A stretch of DNA of 32,806 nucleotides from Acidobacteriota bacterium (GTDB lineage Bacteria; Acidobacteriota; JAAYUB01): positions 1 to 32,806 of the forward strand of contig JAGNHB010000063.1 of assembly GCA_018001935.1 (NCBI GenBank), given 5' to 3'. Of this stretch, positions 14,660-20,906 are shown piece by piece (the first letter of the stretch is position 1; each line of letters opens with the position of its first letter). The notes beneath the pieces are model-generated. The model ran no database searches and had not been told where the DNA came from. It was given only the letters and a program-made list of their open reading frames with translations. The position numbers were made by a program, and so were the translations under genes.

Positions 14660-15480
14660 CACAGAACGTCTGCAAACTCGTGCTTGAAACGGTTGAAGAA
14701 AAAGTACCCGGCGATAAAGACGACCACGGCGAACAGCGCGAAGGCCCCCAGGCCAGCCAGGTCGGGGACGCGGCCCCTGAGCATCACGTCCCGGTAGCTC
14801 TCCACCAGGGCGGCCCACGGGTTGAGGGCGGACCACTTCCGGATGTCCTCGGGGATGACGTCGAGGGAGTAGAAGATCGGCGAGAGGTACATCCACATGA
14901 CCAGCACCTGGTTGATGAGCTGGGCCATGTCGCGGACGAAGACGTTGACGGCCGCGGCGATCCACCCGAGCCCCAGGGTCAGGGTCACCTGGAGCCCGAC
15001 CAGCAGCGGGAGGAAGAGCATGCAGGGCGTCGGGGGCGACCCCGCGAGCGCCCCGGCCAGCACGAGGATGGCCATCCCGATGGCCAGGTTCACCACGTGG
15101 GACAGCACCAGGTACATCGGGAGGATCTTCGCCGGGAACATGACTTTCTTGAGGAGGTTGGCGTTGTCCACCAGCACCCCGGTGCAGCGGCCCACGGACT
15201 CGTGGAACGCCATCCAGGGCACCATCCCGCAGTAGATGAAGAGGGCGGAGTGCGCGAGGCCGGACGGCTGGTCGCCGAAGCGGACCTTGAAGATGACTGA
15301 GAAGACGAAGGTGTATATCCCTAGTAGAATCAGGGGGTTGATGACGGACCAGTAAAAGCCGAAGAAGGAGCCCACGTAGCGTTCGCGGAGGTCCTTCCGG
15401 ATGTAGCTGACCAGGAGGTCTTTCTGGCGGTAGTAGTACTGGATCCGGTGAAGGACGGGGGGGCGACCGCGGGGCGTCAT
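14659..15480 (-). CDS. ABC-2 type polysaccharide export permease (Wzm-like)
   Basis: 273-residue membrane protein of the ABC-2 export family (Wzm/TagG/KpsM). Diagnostic parts are DLLVSYIRKDLRERYVGSFF, FYWSVINPLILLGIYTFVFS, IFYCGMVPW-like FIYCGMVPWMAF, NLLKKVMFPAKILP and NVFVRDMAQLINQVLVMWMY with the closing LSPIFYSLDVIPE. Six membrane spans are expected. It forms the channel for lipid-linked glycan export together with a Wzt-type ATPase. That ATPase is not beside it, which is unusual because the pair is normally adjacent. I chose the ATG at 15480, whose ATGA overlaps the KdsC-like gene's stop; upstream in-frame residues are only GC-rich shadow. Confidence 0.9.
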   Translation of the reverse strand: MTPRGRPPVLHRIQYYYRQKDLLVSYIRKDLRERYVGSFFGFYWSVINPLILLGIYTFVFSVIFKVRFGDQPSGLAHSALFIYCGMVPWMAFHESVGRCTGVLVDNANLLKKVMFPAKILPMYLVLSHVVNLAIGMAILVLAGALAGSPPTPCMLFLPLLVGLQVTLTLGLGWIAAAVNVFVRDMAQLINQVLVMWMYLSPIFYSLDVIPEDIRKWSALNPWAALVESYRDVMLRGRVPDLAGLGAFALFAVVVFIAGYFFFNRFKHEFADVL

Positions 15481-16028
15481 GGGGTGTCTCCGGGGGCGGC
15501 CAGGAACGACGACACCAGCGCGTCCAGGCGCCCCTGGCCCGCGAGCACCCACTCCACCATCTCACGAAGGGCGCCGTCGCCGGCGGGCGCGTCGGTGACC
15601 GCGTGGGCCAGGGCGCGGAGCGCTTCCGGCGCGTGGGGGACAGTCACGGACACGCCGGCGCGGGCCATGGCGCCGGCGTCGGGAAGGTCGTCGCCCATGT
15701 AGAGGGTCTGGTCCGGCTTCACCCCGAAGCGGCCGCAGATCCGGTCGAGGTCCGCCACCTTGTCGCCGCTGCCCTGCACGACGTCGTCGATGCCGAGCCC
15801 TGCGGCCCGGTGGACGACGCACGCGGAACAGCGGCCGGAGAGGATGGCGAAGGCCAGCCCCGCCTTCCGGCCGAGTTGGATGCCGAAGCCGTCCATGGCG
15901 GAGAAGCGCTTGAACTCGTTCCCCCAGTCGTCGAACCAGATGGACCCGTCCGTCCAGACCCCGTCGAGGTCGGTCACGATCAGGCGGACGGTGTTCAGGT
16001 CGAAATGGGCGCCGGGGCGAATCCGCAT
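15477..16028 (-). CDS. kdsC: KdsC-like HAD phosphatase
   Basis: 183-residue HAD-superfamily protein of the 3-deoxy-D-manno-octulosonate-8-phosphate phosphatase type, which lacks a cap domain and works as a tetramer. Motif I is VTDLDGVWTDG, followed by the family phrases FKRFSAMDGFGIQLGRKAG and AILSGRCS (motif II serine). KVADLDRICGRFGVKPDQ carries the motif III lysine, and YMGDDLPDAGAM is motif IV. All catalytic positions look intact. Related enzymes act on KDO-8-P or on other nonulosonate/sugar phosphates, and neighbouring kdsA/kdsB/kdsD genes that would settle this are absent. The neighbouring export permease supports a surface-glycan role. It follows the lipoprotein gene by 3 bp. Confidence 0.85.
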   Translation of the reverse strand: MRIRPGAHFDLNTVRLIVTDLDGVWTDGSIWFDDWGNEFKRFSAMDGFGIQLGRKAGLAFAILSGRCSACVVHRAAGLGIDDVVQGSGDKVADLDRICGRFGVKPDQTLYMGDDLPDAGAMARAGVSVTVPHAPEALRALAHAVTDAPAGDGALREMVEWVLAGQGRLDALVSSFLAAPGDTP

Positions 16029-16031
16029 GGC

Positions 16032-16706
16032 TCAGTCCCCGGGAGGCGGTTCCGTCGCCGCGGGGGCGGCGGGCCGGGCCTTCTTCTTCACCATGGCGAC
16101 GGCACTCTCCCGGACCCGCTCCGAGGCCTCGGCGATGGTGGCGGCGCCTGTCTTCACGCCGTCCAGGTCGCCGGATCGCAGCAGGCCCTCCACCCGGAGC
16201 AGGTCCTGCTCGAGCCCCTTCAGGCGGCTTTGCAGCGCCGTGTATTCGGCGGCGGCCCGGGAGCGGGGCGAAACGACGGCGTCCATGGCCTGTCGGGCGG
16301 CCGACAGGGAACTCCGGGAAGCGGAAAGGCAATCGTTCGCCTCCGCCCGTCGCGCCGCGCCCTGGGTTTCCACGCGGGCCTGCGAGGACAGGTCCATTAG
16401 TTCCCGGGCCAGGCGCGCGGCCTCGCCCGTTTCCCCCTTCGAGAGGGCGCCGTCCAGCTCGGCCTTCTTTTTCACGAGGGCTTCCCAGGTCCGGGGGACC
16501 AGCTTGTCGGCCCCGGCCTGGCGGGCGGATTCCATGGCCGCCACCCCCGCGTCGATGCGCTCGACGGGCACGCGGCCCGAGCAGCCCGGGAGGAAAAACA
16601 GCAGGGCCCCCAGGAAAGCGGCCGCACCCGCGGGGACGCGGCGCCTCCCCGAACGGGGACGAACCGTGACGGCGGGGGCCAGGCGGTTGGGGCGGCGCTC
16701 AGGCAT
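16032..16706 (-). CDS. Coiled-coil lipoprotein of unknown function
   Basis: 224-residue protein with a long basic N-region (PERRPNRLAPAVTVRPRSGR), a hydrophobic stretch AAFLGALLFFLPGC and a lipobox ending LPGC, giving a lipidated cysteine at about residue 42. The first 25 residues are probably not all needed; a later start is possible, although none has an obvious ribosome site. The mature part is almost all helix, rich in Ala, Arg, Glu and Lys (MESARQAGADKL, KAELDGALSKGET, ALQSRLKGLEQDLLRVEGL), typical of periplasmic coiled-coil proteins. It ends in a Pro/Ala tail. It overlaps the HEAT gene by 8 nt and leads into kdsC. A structural or scaffolding role in the envelope is likely; nothing more specific is visible. 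Confidence 0.7.
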   Translation of the reverse strand: MPERRPNRLAPAVTVRPRSGRRRVPAGAAAFLGALLFFLPGCSGRVPVERIDAGVAAMESARQAGADKLVPRTWEALVKKKAELDGALSKGETGEAARLARELMDLSSQARVETQGAARRAEANDCLSASRSSLSAARQAMDAVVSPRSRAAAEYTALQSRLKGLEQDLLRVEGLLRSGDLDGVKTGAATIAEASERVRESAVAMVKKKARPAAPAATEPPPGD

Positions 16707-17496
16707 GGGCGGGCAACTTCACGCCGGCGGGCTTGACCAGCCGGTCGTTCTCCTTGAACTGGTCCCAGGTCTCCATGGGGACGCACAGGTACTTCGTCTT
16801 GCCGTCCGGCTCCTTGACGACGAGAAAGTAGTAGGTGTACATCGCCTTGCTGGCCATGTTGTCCTCCACGATCTCGAAGGTGTCGTTGACCCGGTAGCGG
16901 ACGCTCACCACGCCGTCCGCGGGCATCACCTGGGTGTAGGACATCCAGGCCTGGTACCAGCCGCGGACGTTGAACCGGTTGCGCTCGTGCGCAATGAAAC
17001 GGGCGAGGATTTTCGCGCTCTGCTCGGTGGGCACCTTCCCCAGGGCCTCGGCCGCCCACATCCGGACGTCGGGCGAGGGGTCCCGGATCAGGGCCCCGAC
17101 GTGTTCAACGAACTCTTTTTGCATCATGTACTTAAGCCCCTGGATCGCCCCCAGGCGGACGAGTTCGTTGCTGTCGGTGAGGCTCCGGAGGAGGAGGGGC
17201 ACCGCCGCCTCGCTCTTGATGTTCCCCAGGAGGTAGAGGGCGATCTTGCGCTCCTGGGCCTTGGGGCTCTCCTTGGCCTTCTCCAGGAGGTACGGTTCCG
17301 CCTCGGCGCCCATGGCGATGATGGTGTTGCAGGCGGCCTCGGCCTTTTCGAAGCTCGTGTCCTCGGACACGATGGTGTCGAAACACCAGCTCACCCGGAG
17401 GTAGCGGACGATGGGCCGGTGGAAGATCGCGAAGACCAGCCCGCCGACCACGAGGACGGGGAGCACGAAATACTTGAGGATCAGTTTGAAGTGCAC
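16699..17496 (-). CDS. Membrane-anchored HEAT-repeat protein
   Basis: 265-residue protein starting with GTG (17496) after GGGGAAGG. Residues 5-25 are one hydrophobic span (LILKYFVLPVLVVGGLVFAIF), quoted here by position 5-25 with core VLPVLVVGGLVF, so it is anchored with the bulk outside or inside the membrane. Residues about 50-165 are HEAT/Armadillo-like repeats (AQERKIALYLLGNIKS, NELVRLGAIQGLKYM, SPDVRMWAAEALGKV). The final 90 residues form a beta-rich domain with SVRYRVNDTFEIV and YTYYFLVVKEPDGK. It opens the six-gene overlapping run that ends with the HAD gene. HEAT repeats bind other proteins; which one is unknown. Confidence 0.75.
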   Translation of the reverse strand: MHFKLILKYFVLPVLVVGGLVFAIFHRPIVRYLRVSWCFDTIVSEDTSFEKAEAACNTIIAMGAEAEPYLLEKAKESPKAQERKIALYLLGNIKSEAAVPLLLRSLTDSNELVRLGAIQGLKYMMQKEFVEHVGALIRDPSPDVRMWAAEALGKVPTEQSAKILARFIAHERNRFNVRGWYQAWMSYTQVMPADGVVSVRYRVNDTFEIVEDNMASKAMYTYYFLVVKEPDGKTKYLCVPMETWDQFKENDRLVKPAGVKLPAHA

Positions 17497-17539
17497 GGGT
17501 TGCCTTCCCCTGCCGAGACTCCGCCTGGCGGCCGGCGTT

Positions 17540-17577
17540 CCGGTTTATACCACAGAACCGTGGCCCGGATAAACCGG
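17540..17577 (-). promoter_or_regulatory. Inverted repeat and possible promoter upstream of the HEAT operon
   Basis: Perfect 9-bp arms CCGGTTTAT (17540-17548) and ATAAACCGG (17569-17577) bracket an inner CCAC/GTGG pair. On the minus strand the element contains TATAAA (17544-17549) as a -10 candidate about 48 bp before the GTG start, with a poor -35 (TTTATC, 18 bp upstream). It could be an operator-covered promoter or part of a dispersed repeat. Confidence 0.4.
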
Positions 17578-17883
17578 AATAAGAACCCCGAACCCCACGA
17601 AAAAGGCTGCGATCCGACTTCCTTCGACCGGTTCAGCCGGCGCAAGCGGTACATCTCTCTTGGACACTCTTCGGCGCTCCCGGTTCCACGGGCCATCCGC
17701 CAGGTCTGGGGCTTCGCGGAGCTCACCGGTCCCCAGCGTTTCCCGCCGGGCGTCCACCGGCACCGGACGATCGAGGACGCCCAGCGGCTCCGAGACCAGT
17801 GGGACGACGCCAATTTCCGGGCGCTCTGGGAGCGGCGGACCACGGGTCGGGAGTTCCTGCGCGACGATCGCCGGGATCCCTGA
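17560..17883 (+). pseudogene. Possible small gene or gene remnant (GVHRHRTIEDAQRLR)
   Basis: A plus-strand frame of up to 107 codons whose last ~65 residues look protein-like: YISLGHSSALPVPRAIR, VWGFAELTG, FPPGVHRHRTIEDAQRLRDQW and RALWERR. The 'GV(H/Y)xxRxIEDxxxxRxxW' ending resembles short proteins found next to nucleotidyltransferase toxin-antitoxin genes. No ATG is in frame; GTG at 17560 is the only plausible start, and it lacks a good ribosome site. The stop TGA (17881-17883) is supplied by the first three bases of the adjacent inverted repeat, so the gene may have been cut by that repeat. It converges with the MNT gene. Function unknown. Confidence 0.4.
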
Positions 17884-17931
17884 TTCGCGTTTATTCGCGT
17901 GATTCGCGGGCGAAAAAAAACTATTTGCGGG
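17881..17931 (-). repeat. Left inverted repeat flanking the HEPN/MNT module
   Basis: 51-bp element built on a GCGAAT-rich core. On the minus strand it reads from CCCGCAAATAG to ACGCGAATCA. The inner 31 bp differ from the right copy (18929-18959) at one position, and the outer part aligns with one indel. It lies in opposite orientation to the right copy, so the pair would form terminal inverted repeats. Confidence 0.75.
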
Positions 17932-17941
17932 CCCTCATTCT

Positions 17942-18337
17942 TTATTTTCCCCGTTCGCCTGATGGATCGGACGGCCCCGATGGGCGCTCGACCCAGACGG
18001 CGGTTTTCCGGACCGTGGCCAGGAAACGGCCGTCCGGCGGCAGGCGGTCCCACTCCTTCCGCGTGTAGACCCGCAGGTCGACGGGAACGGGCAGGGTAAG
18101 CGCGTCCCATTGCGCGGCCCGGCGTTCAAAGGGAACGTCGGAGTCCTCCACCACCAGCAGGACGTCGAGGTCGCTCCCGACGCCCCAGCGACCGTCGGCG
18201 CAGGACCCGATGTAACCGGCCCGGAGCACCTCGGGGTGGGTGGCCAGGAGGTTTTCCGCCCACGACCGGAAGGCGAGCGCCACCGCCCGGGCGTCAGGCC
18301 AGGCGAGCACGGACGAATTCGACGATTTCACGGGCAT
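17942..18337 (-). CDS. mntA: MNT-type nucleotidyltransferase antitoxin
   Basis: 131-residue minimal nucleotidyltransferase. The pol-beta signature is G44-S45 followed by D56-L-D58 in GYIGSCADGRWGVGSDLDVL, with a further acidic/basic strand at VPVDLRVYT. In MNT/HEPN systems this antitoxin transfers AMP to the HEPN toxin and so silences it. The first ATG (18337) overlaps the HEPN gene by 44 nt; a GTG at 18310 would give a start closer to related proteins, which begin shortly before PDARAVALAFRSW. Gene order, HEPN then MNT, agrees with many known pairs. C46 in place of the more common tyrosine or serine after GS is a small deviation. The tail after 120 is polar. Confidence 0.85.
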   Translation of the reverse strand: MPVKSSNSSVLAWPDARAVALAFRSWAENLLATHPEVLRAGYIGSCADGRWGVGSDLDVLLVVEDSDVPFERRAAQWDALTLPVPVDLRVYTRKEWDRLPPDGRFLATVRKTAVWVERPSGPSDPSGERGK

Positions 18338-18683
18338 GGTTGATGGCCTCCGTGCTCTGCAGGGAGCCGTAGTGCTCGAAGGGGGCCCCTTCGGGGTGGC
18401 CGTTGGGATAGCGGGGGGCGATGTAGTAGGCGTCGAGGACCTTCCCCCGGTCCAGCAGGTCTTCTCCCGGCCGGACCGCTTCCGGCAGTTCCTTCAACAA
18501 CCGGGCGACGACGTGTCCCCACGCTTCCTGGCCCCGGTGCAGGTGAAGGGCCTTCACCGCCTTCTCCGCCGCCTGGTGGGAAGCAAAGCACGCCCACTCG
18601 TGGCGACCGGCGCGCCGGCTGTCCTCCGCCTGTTCCAGGTCCCGGCAGGCCTGTTGGAACCAGTCCATGAAACGGTTCGGCAT
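18294..18683 (-). CDS. hepT: HEPN-domain toxin
   Basis: 129-residue HEPN protein, the putative RNase toxin of the pair. The family phrase FASHQAAEKAVKALHL is at 33-48, after an N-terminal helix with DWFQQACRDLEQAEDSRRAG, and the C-terminal helix is STEAINHAREIVEFV. The active-site pattern R-x4-6-H fits R91-YPNG-H96 in APRYPNGHPEG, although in many relatives of this subgroup the last position is not histidine, and the following tyrosine that MntA modifies in characterised systems is not at the usual place. ATG at 18683 follows GGGAG by 8 nt; the longer upstream frame is non-coding. It overlaps mntA, as expected for a co-regulated pair. Confidence 0.85.
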   Translation of the reverse strand: MPNRFMDWFQQACRDLEQAEDSRRAGRHEWACFASHQAAEKAVKALHLHRGQEAWGHVVARLLKELPEAVRPGEDLLDRGKVLDAYYIAPRYPNGHPEGAPFEHYGSLQSTEAINHAREIVEFVRARLA

Positions 18684-18711
18684 GGTCCGCTCCCGGAGAG
18701 ATCTCACTTCA

Positions 18712-18740
18712 AGGTTATCCGGATTGGCCGGCGGATGCAA
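18712..18740 (-). promoter_or_regulatory. Weak promoter candidate for the HEPN/MNT pair; rest of 18684-19035
   Basis: TTGCAT (18735-18740) and TAACCT (18712-18717) are 17 bp apart, about 29 nt before the HEPN ATG. Both boxes match only half the consensus. The rest of this 350-bp intergenic stretch holds the right inverted repeat and no gene I can support. Confidence 0.3.
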
Positions 18741-18909
18741 GGGGATATTCGGCCTGCGCGGCCTGGGCCTCGCGGGCAAACCGGAAGACTACCGGGAGTC
18801 CGAGTGCGAGCGTCCGTACCCCGTTGCAATGACGCAATTCAAGTCGGGAGCTTGTAATCCATCAATTCGGGCTTTCCTTCTTCGTGCTTGTGAACGCAAT
18901 TCTGACGCC

Positions 18910-18959
18910 CCCGCAAAAAGTCTTTTATGCCCGCGAATCACGCGAATGAACGCGAATCA
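18910..18959 (+). repeat. Right inverted repeat flanking the HEPN/MNT module
   Basis: 50-bp partner of the left repeat, in inverted orientation. It continues into an AT-rich stretch to about 19025 (TATTCGTGTT, AATTCGCGTATATTCG) that is a looser reverse copy of the same GCGAAT motif, so this end is itself a partly palindromic element. The family looks like a dispersed, non-coding repeat that yields spurious 'ITRMNANQ' peptides in translation. Confidence 0.7.
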
Positions 18960-19035
18960 GAAATCAACAATCAATAGACATTATTCGTGTTATAAATTCG
19001 CGTATATTCGTGTTTTTCGTGGTTCCGCTTCCCAT

Positions 19036-19359
19036 CTATCCGGGGAGTGGGCCGGGGCCGGGCCAGCGGTAATGCCGGAGGTCGACTCGGCCGTCGGGAC
19101 CGAAACGGACGCCTTCAGACTCCAGCAGCGCCCGCTGCAGGTCGAGGTCCCCGGGGTCGCGGCCGGCGGGGCTGATCCGCCCGTCGGCGTTGATCACCCG
19201 GTGCCAGGGGAGGCCCTCCGGCGCGGCCCGCAGGGCCCAGCCCACCGTCCGGGCGCCCCGGGGCTCGCCGAGGGCGTGGGCCACCTGGCCGTAGGTCACC
19301 ACCCGGCCTCGCGGCACCTGCCGCACCAACTCCCAGGCCCGCGTGAAGAAGGGTTTCAT
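19036..19359 (-). CDS. Alkyltransferase-like (ATL) DNA repair protein
   Basis: 107-residue protein with the DNA-binding fold of O6-alkylguanine methyltransferase. Motifs are VTYGQVAHALGEP with the base-flipping tyrosine Y23, the recognition helix ARTVGWALRAAP, and the active-site segment LPWHRVINADG. In true methyltransferases the last reads PCHRV; here Trp52 replaces the acceptor cysteine, which defines ATL proteins. These bind alkylated guanine and hand it to nucleotide excision repair without removing the alkyl group. The start was set at 19359 because MKPFFTRAWELV matches the family N-terminus. It lies 29 bp after the phosphatase stop on the same strand, probably in one transcript. No second ATL-specific partner is visible. 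Confidence 0.92.
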   Translation of the reverse strand: MKPFFTRAWELVRQVPRGRVVTYGQVAHALGEPRGARTVGWALRAAPEGLPWHRVINADGRISPAGRDPGDLDLQRALLESEGVRFGPDGRVDLRHYRWPGPGPLPG

Positions 19360-19388
19360 CTCGGTCAATGTCGATCTCGGCCGGGCGG

Positions 19389-20675
19389 TCACTCCCGCCG
19401 GAGGACCACGAGGGTGAAGTCGTCGTCGAAGCGGTCATGACCCGCGTAGGCCCTCGCCGCCGCCGTCACGGCCTCCACGATCTCCCGGGCCGACGCGGCC
19501 GCCCGTTCCCGGACCAGCGCCTCGAGCCGCTCCGGGCCGAACTCCTCGCCCCCGGCGTCCGCCACCTCGGTCACGCCGTCGGTGTAGAGGACCAGCAGGT
19601 CCCCGGGCTGCAGGGCGGTGTGCCCGAACTCCGCCTGCTCGCCGTCGAGGGCGCCCAGGACGATCCGCCCCGTCTCCAGGTCCTCCCGCTCCGCGCCCCG
19701 CCGGACGCGCATGGGAGGGTTGTGGCCGCAGTTGACGTAGTGGAAGCCCCCCTCCCGCGGGTCCAGCAGCCCGAGCACCGCCGTGACGAACCGGGCGGGG
19801 TCGCACGACGCCCGCAGCACACCGTCCAGGGTCTCCGCGAGGCGAAGGAGGTCTCGTTCCGATTGGAGGGCCGTCCGCAGTGCCGCCCGGAAGGTGGCCA
19901 TGATGAGGGCGGCGGGGATCCCCTTCCCCGAGACGTCGGCCACCGCCAGCACGAGCCGCCCGTCCTCGAGCGGGATGTAGTCGAAGTAGTCGCCCCCCAC
20001 TTCCCCGGTGGGGATGTTGGTCCCCGCCAGGTCGTACCCCGCCACCCTCGGCGGCTGGGAGGGGAGCAGGGCGCCCTGGACCATCCGGGCCAGAGCCAGT
20101 TGCTGTTCCAGTCGTTGCTTCTCCAGCACCTGGCGGAGCAGCAGGGCCTTCTCGATGGACAGCGCCGCCACGGTGGCGAAAAACTCCAGCAGCGCCGCGT
20201 CCTCGGCGGAGTAGGCGGCCCGCCGGTCGGACTCGAGGTTGAAGGCGCCGATGACCTGGTTGTTGCTGACGATGGGGACGGCGATCTCGGACCGGGTCGC
20301 CCGCCGGGCCTCCACGTAATCCGCGTCGAGATGGACGTCATCGAGGATCAGGGTCTGCCCGGTGGCGATCACCCGGCCGATGATCCCTTTCCCCTCCCGG
20401 AGCATGGGGTCCTCCTCCTGGGGCAGCTCGTCGAAGCCCACGCTCGCCATCCCCGCGATGAGGTAACCCCGGGACTCCCAGGGCACGGGGACGCTCCGGT
20501 TCAGCACGTAGATGCCGGCGGCATCGAAGGCGACGGCGGTCCGGGCCGCCTCCAGGAGGCTTTGGAGGAGGTCCTGGAGGTCGAAGGTCCCGCTGAGCCG
20601 CTGGGAGAGGTTGAGCAGCAGGCGGACCTTGTCGTCGGGCGAGAGATCTTTTCCAGGGGTGAATCCCTTCATCAT
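19389..20675 (-). CDS. GAF-domain PP2C (SpoIIE/RsbU-type) serine phosphatase
   Basis: 428-residue signalling phosphatase. After a short helix (SPDDKVRLLLNLSQRL) a GAF domain covers about 38-185 (GIYVLN, GIIGRVIATGQ, VPIVSNNQVIGAFNLES). A linker helix ending in EQQLALARMVQGALLP leads to the SpoIIE-type PP2C domain (about 210-428). Metal-binding aspartates appear in GEVGGDYFDY, VADVSGKGIPAAL, LYTDGVTEV and DDDFTLVVL. Such proteins dephosphorylate anti-sigma-factor antagonists of the STAS type in response to a ligand on the GAF domain. No kinase or sigma factor adjoins it; a STAS-like protein is at 5.3 kb but lacks the obvious phosphoserine. A strong promoter is placed so that the mRNA would start at this ATG. 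Confidence 0.93.
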   Translation of the reverse strand: MMKGFTPGKDLSPDDKVRLLLNLSQRLSGTFDLQDLLQSLLEAARTAVAFDAAGIYVLNRSVPVPWESRGYLIAGMASVGFDELPQEEDPMLREGKGIIGRVIATGQTLILDDVHLDADYVEARRATRSEIAVPIVSNNQVIGAFNLESDRRAAYSAEDAALLEFFATVAALSIEKALLLRQVLEKQRLEQQLALARMVQGALLPSQPPRVAGYDLAGTNIPTGEVGGDYFDYIPLEDGRLVLAVADVSGKGIPAALIMATFRAALRTALQSERDLLRLAETLDGVLRASCDPARFVTAVLGLLDPREGGFHYVNCGHNPPMRVRRGAEREDLETGRIVLGALDGEQAEFGHTALQPGDLLVLYTDGVTEVADAGGEEFGPERLEALVRERAAASAREIVEAVTAAARAYAGHDRFDDDFTLVVLRRE

Positions 20676-20681
20676 GATTTG

Positions 20682-20710
20682 AATTTACACCGGTGCCGGT
20701 CCCCTGTCAA
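20682..20710 (-). promoter_or_regulatory. Promoter of the phosphatase gene, predicted leaderless
   Basis: TTGACA (20705-20710), a 17-bp spacer and TAAATT (20682-20687) form a good promoter. The first base of the ATG (20675) is 7 nt beyond the -10 box, where transcription usually starts. There is no Shine-Dalgarno sequence, so translation should begin on a leaderless mRNA. Confidence 0.65.
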
Positions 20711-20880
20711 TCTCCCGAGTGCTGCAATGCAAATTCGAGCGCCCGGCATGGGGTATGGCAACGCGCTCGGTGGCGTCGTTTCGGCCGGGATGAGCGCAGC
20801 TCCGCTTTCCGGATTGCAGCGGCTGGATGTTGCTTTACCTGCTCCGGCTGCTCACGGGGTCGGCATGCCTGGATATTCCC

Positions 20881-20900
20881 GCGCAAGCTGAAGCTTGCGC
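20881..20900. repeat. Short palindrome after the activase operon
   Basis: Perfect 9-bp arms GCGCAAGCT and AGCTTGCGC around GA lie 7 nt beyond the stop at 20907. There is no T run, so it is more likely a REP-like or RNA-stabilising hairpin than a classical terminator. Nothing else is visible between 20711 and 20880. Confidence 0.55.
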
Positions 20901-20906
20901 CACCCC

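Noticed and set aside
19036..19359. Annotation as O6-methylguanine-DNA methyltransferase
   Set aside because: The acceptor cysteine is replaced by tryptophan (PWHRV), so it cannot take up the alkyl group.
5277..20675. STAS-like protein and PP2C phosphatase as one partner-switch module
   Set aside because: They are 14 kb apart, and the STAS-like protein lacks an obvious phosphorylatable serine in the key loop.
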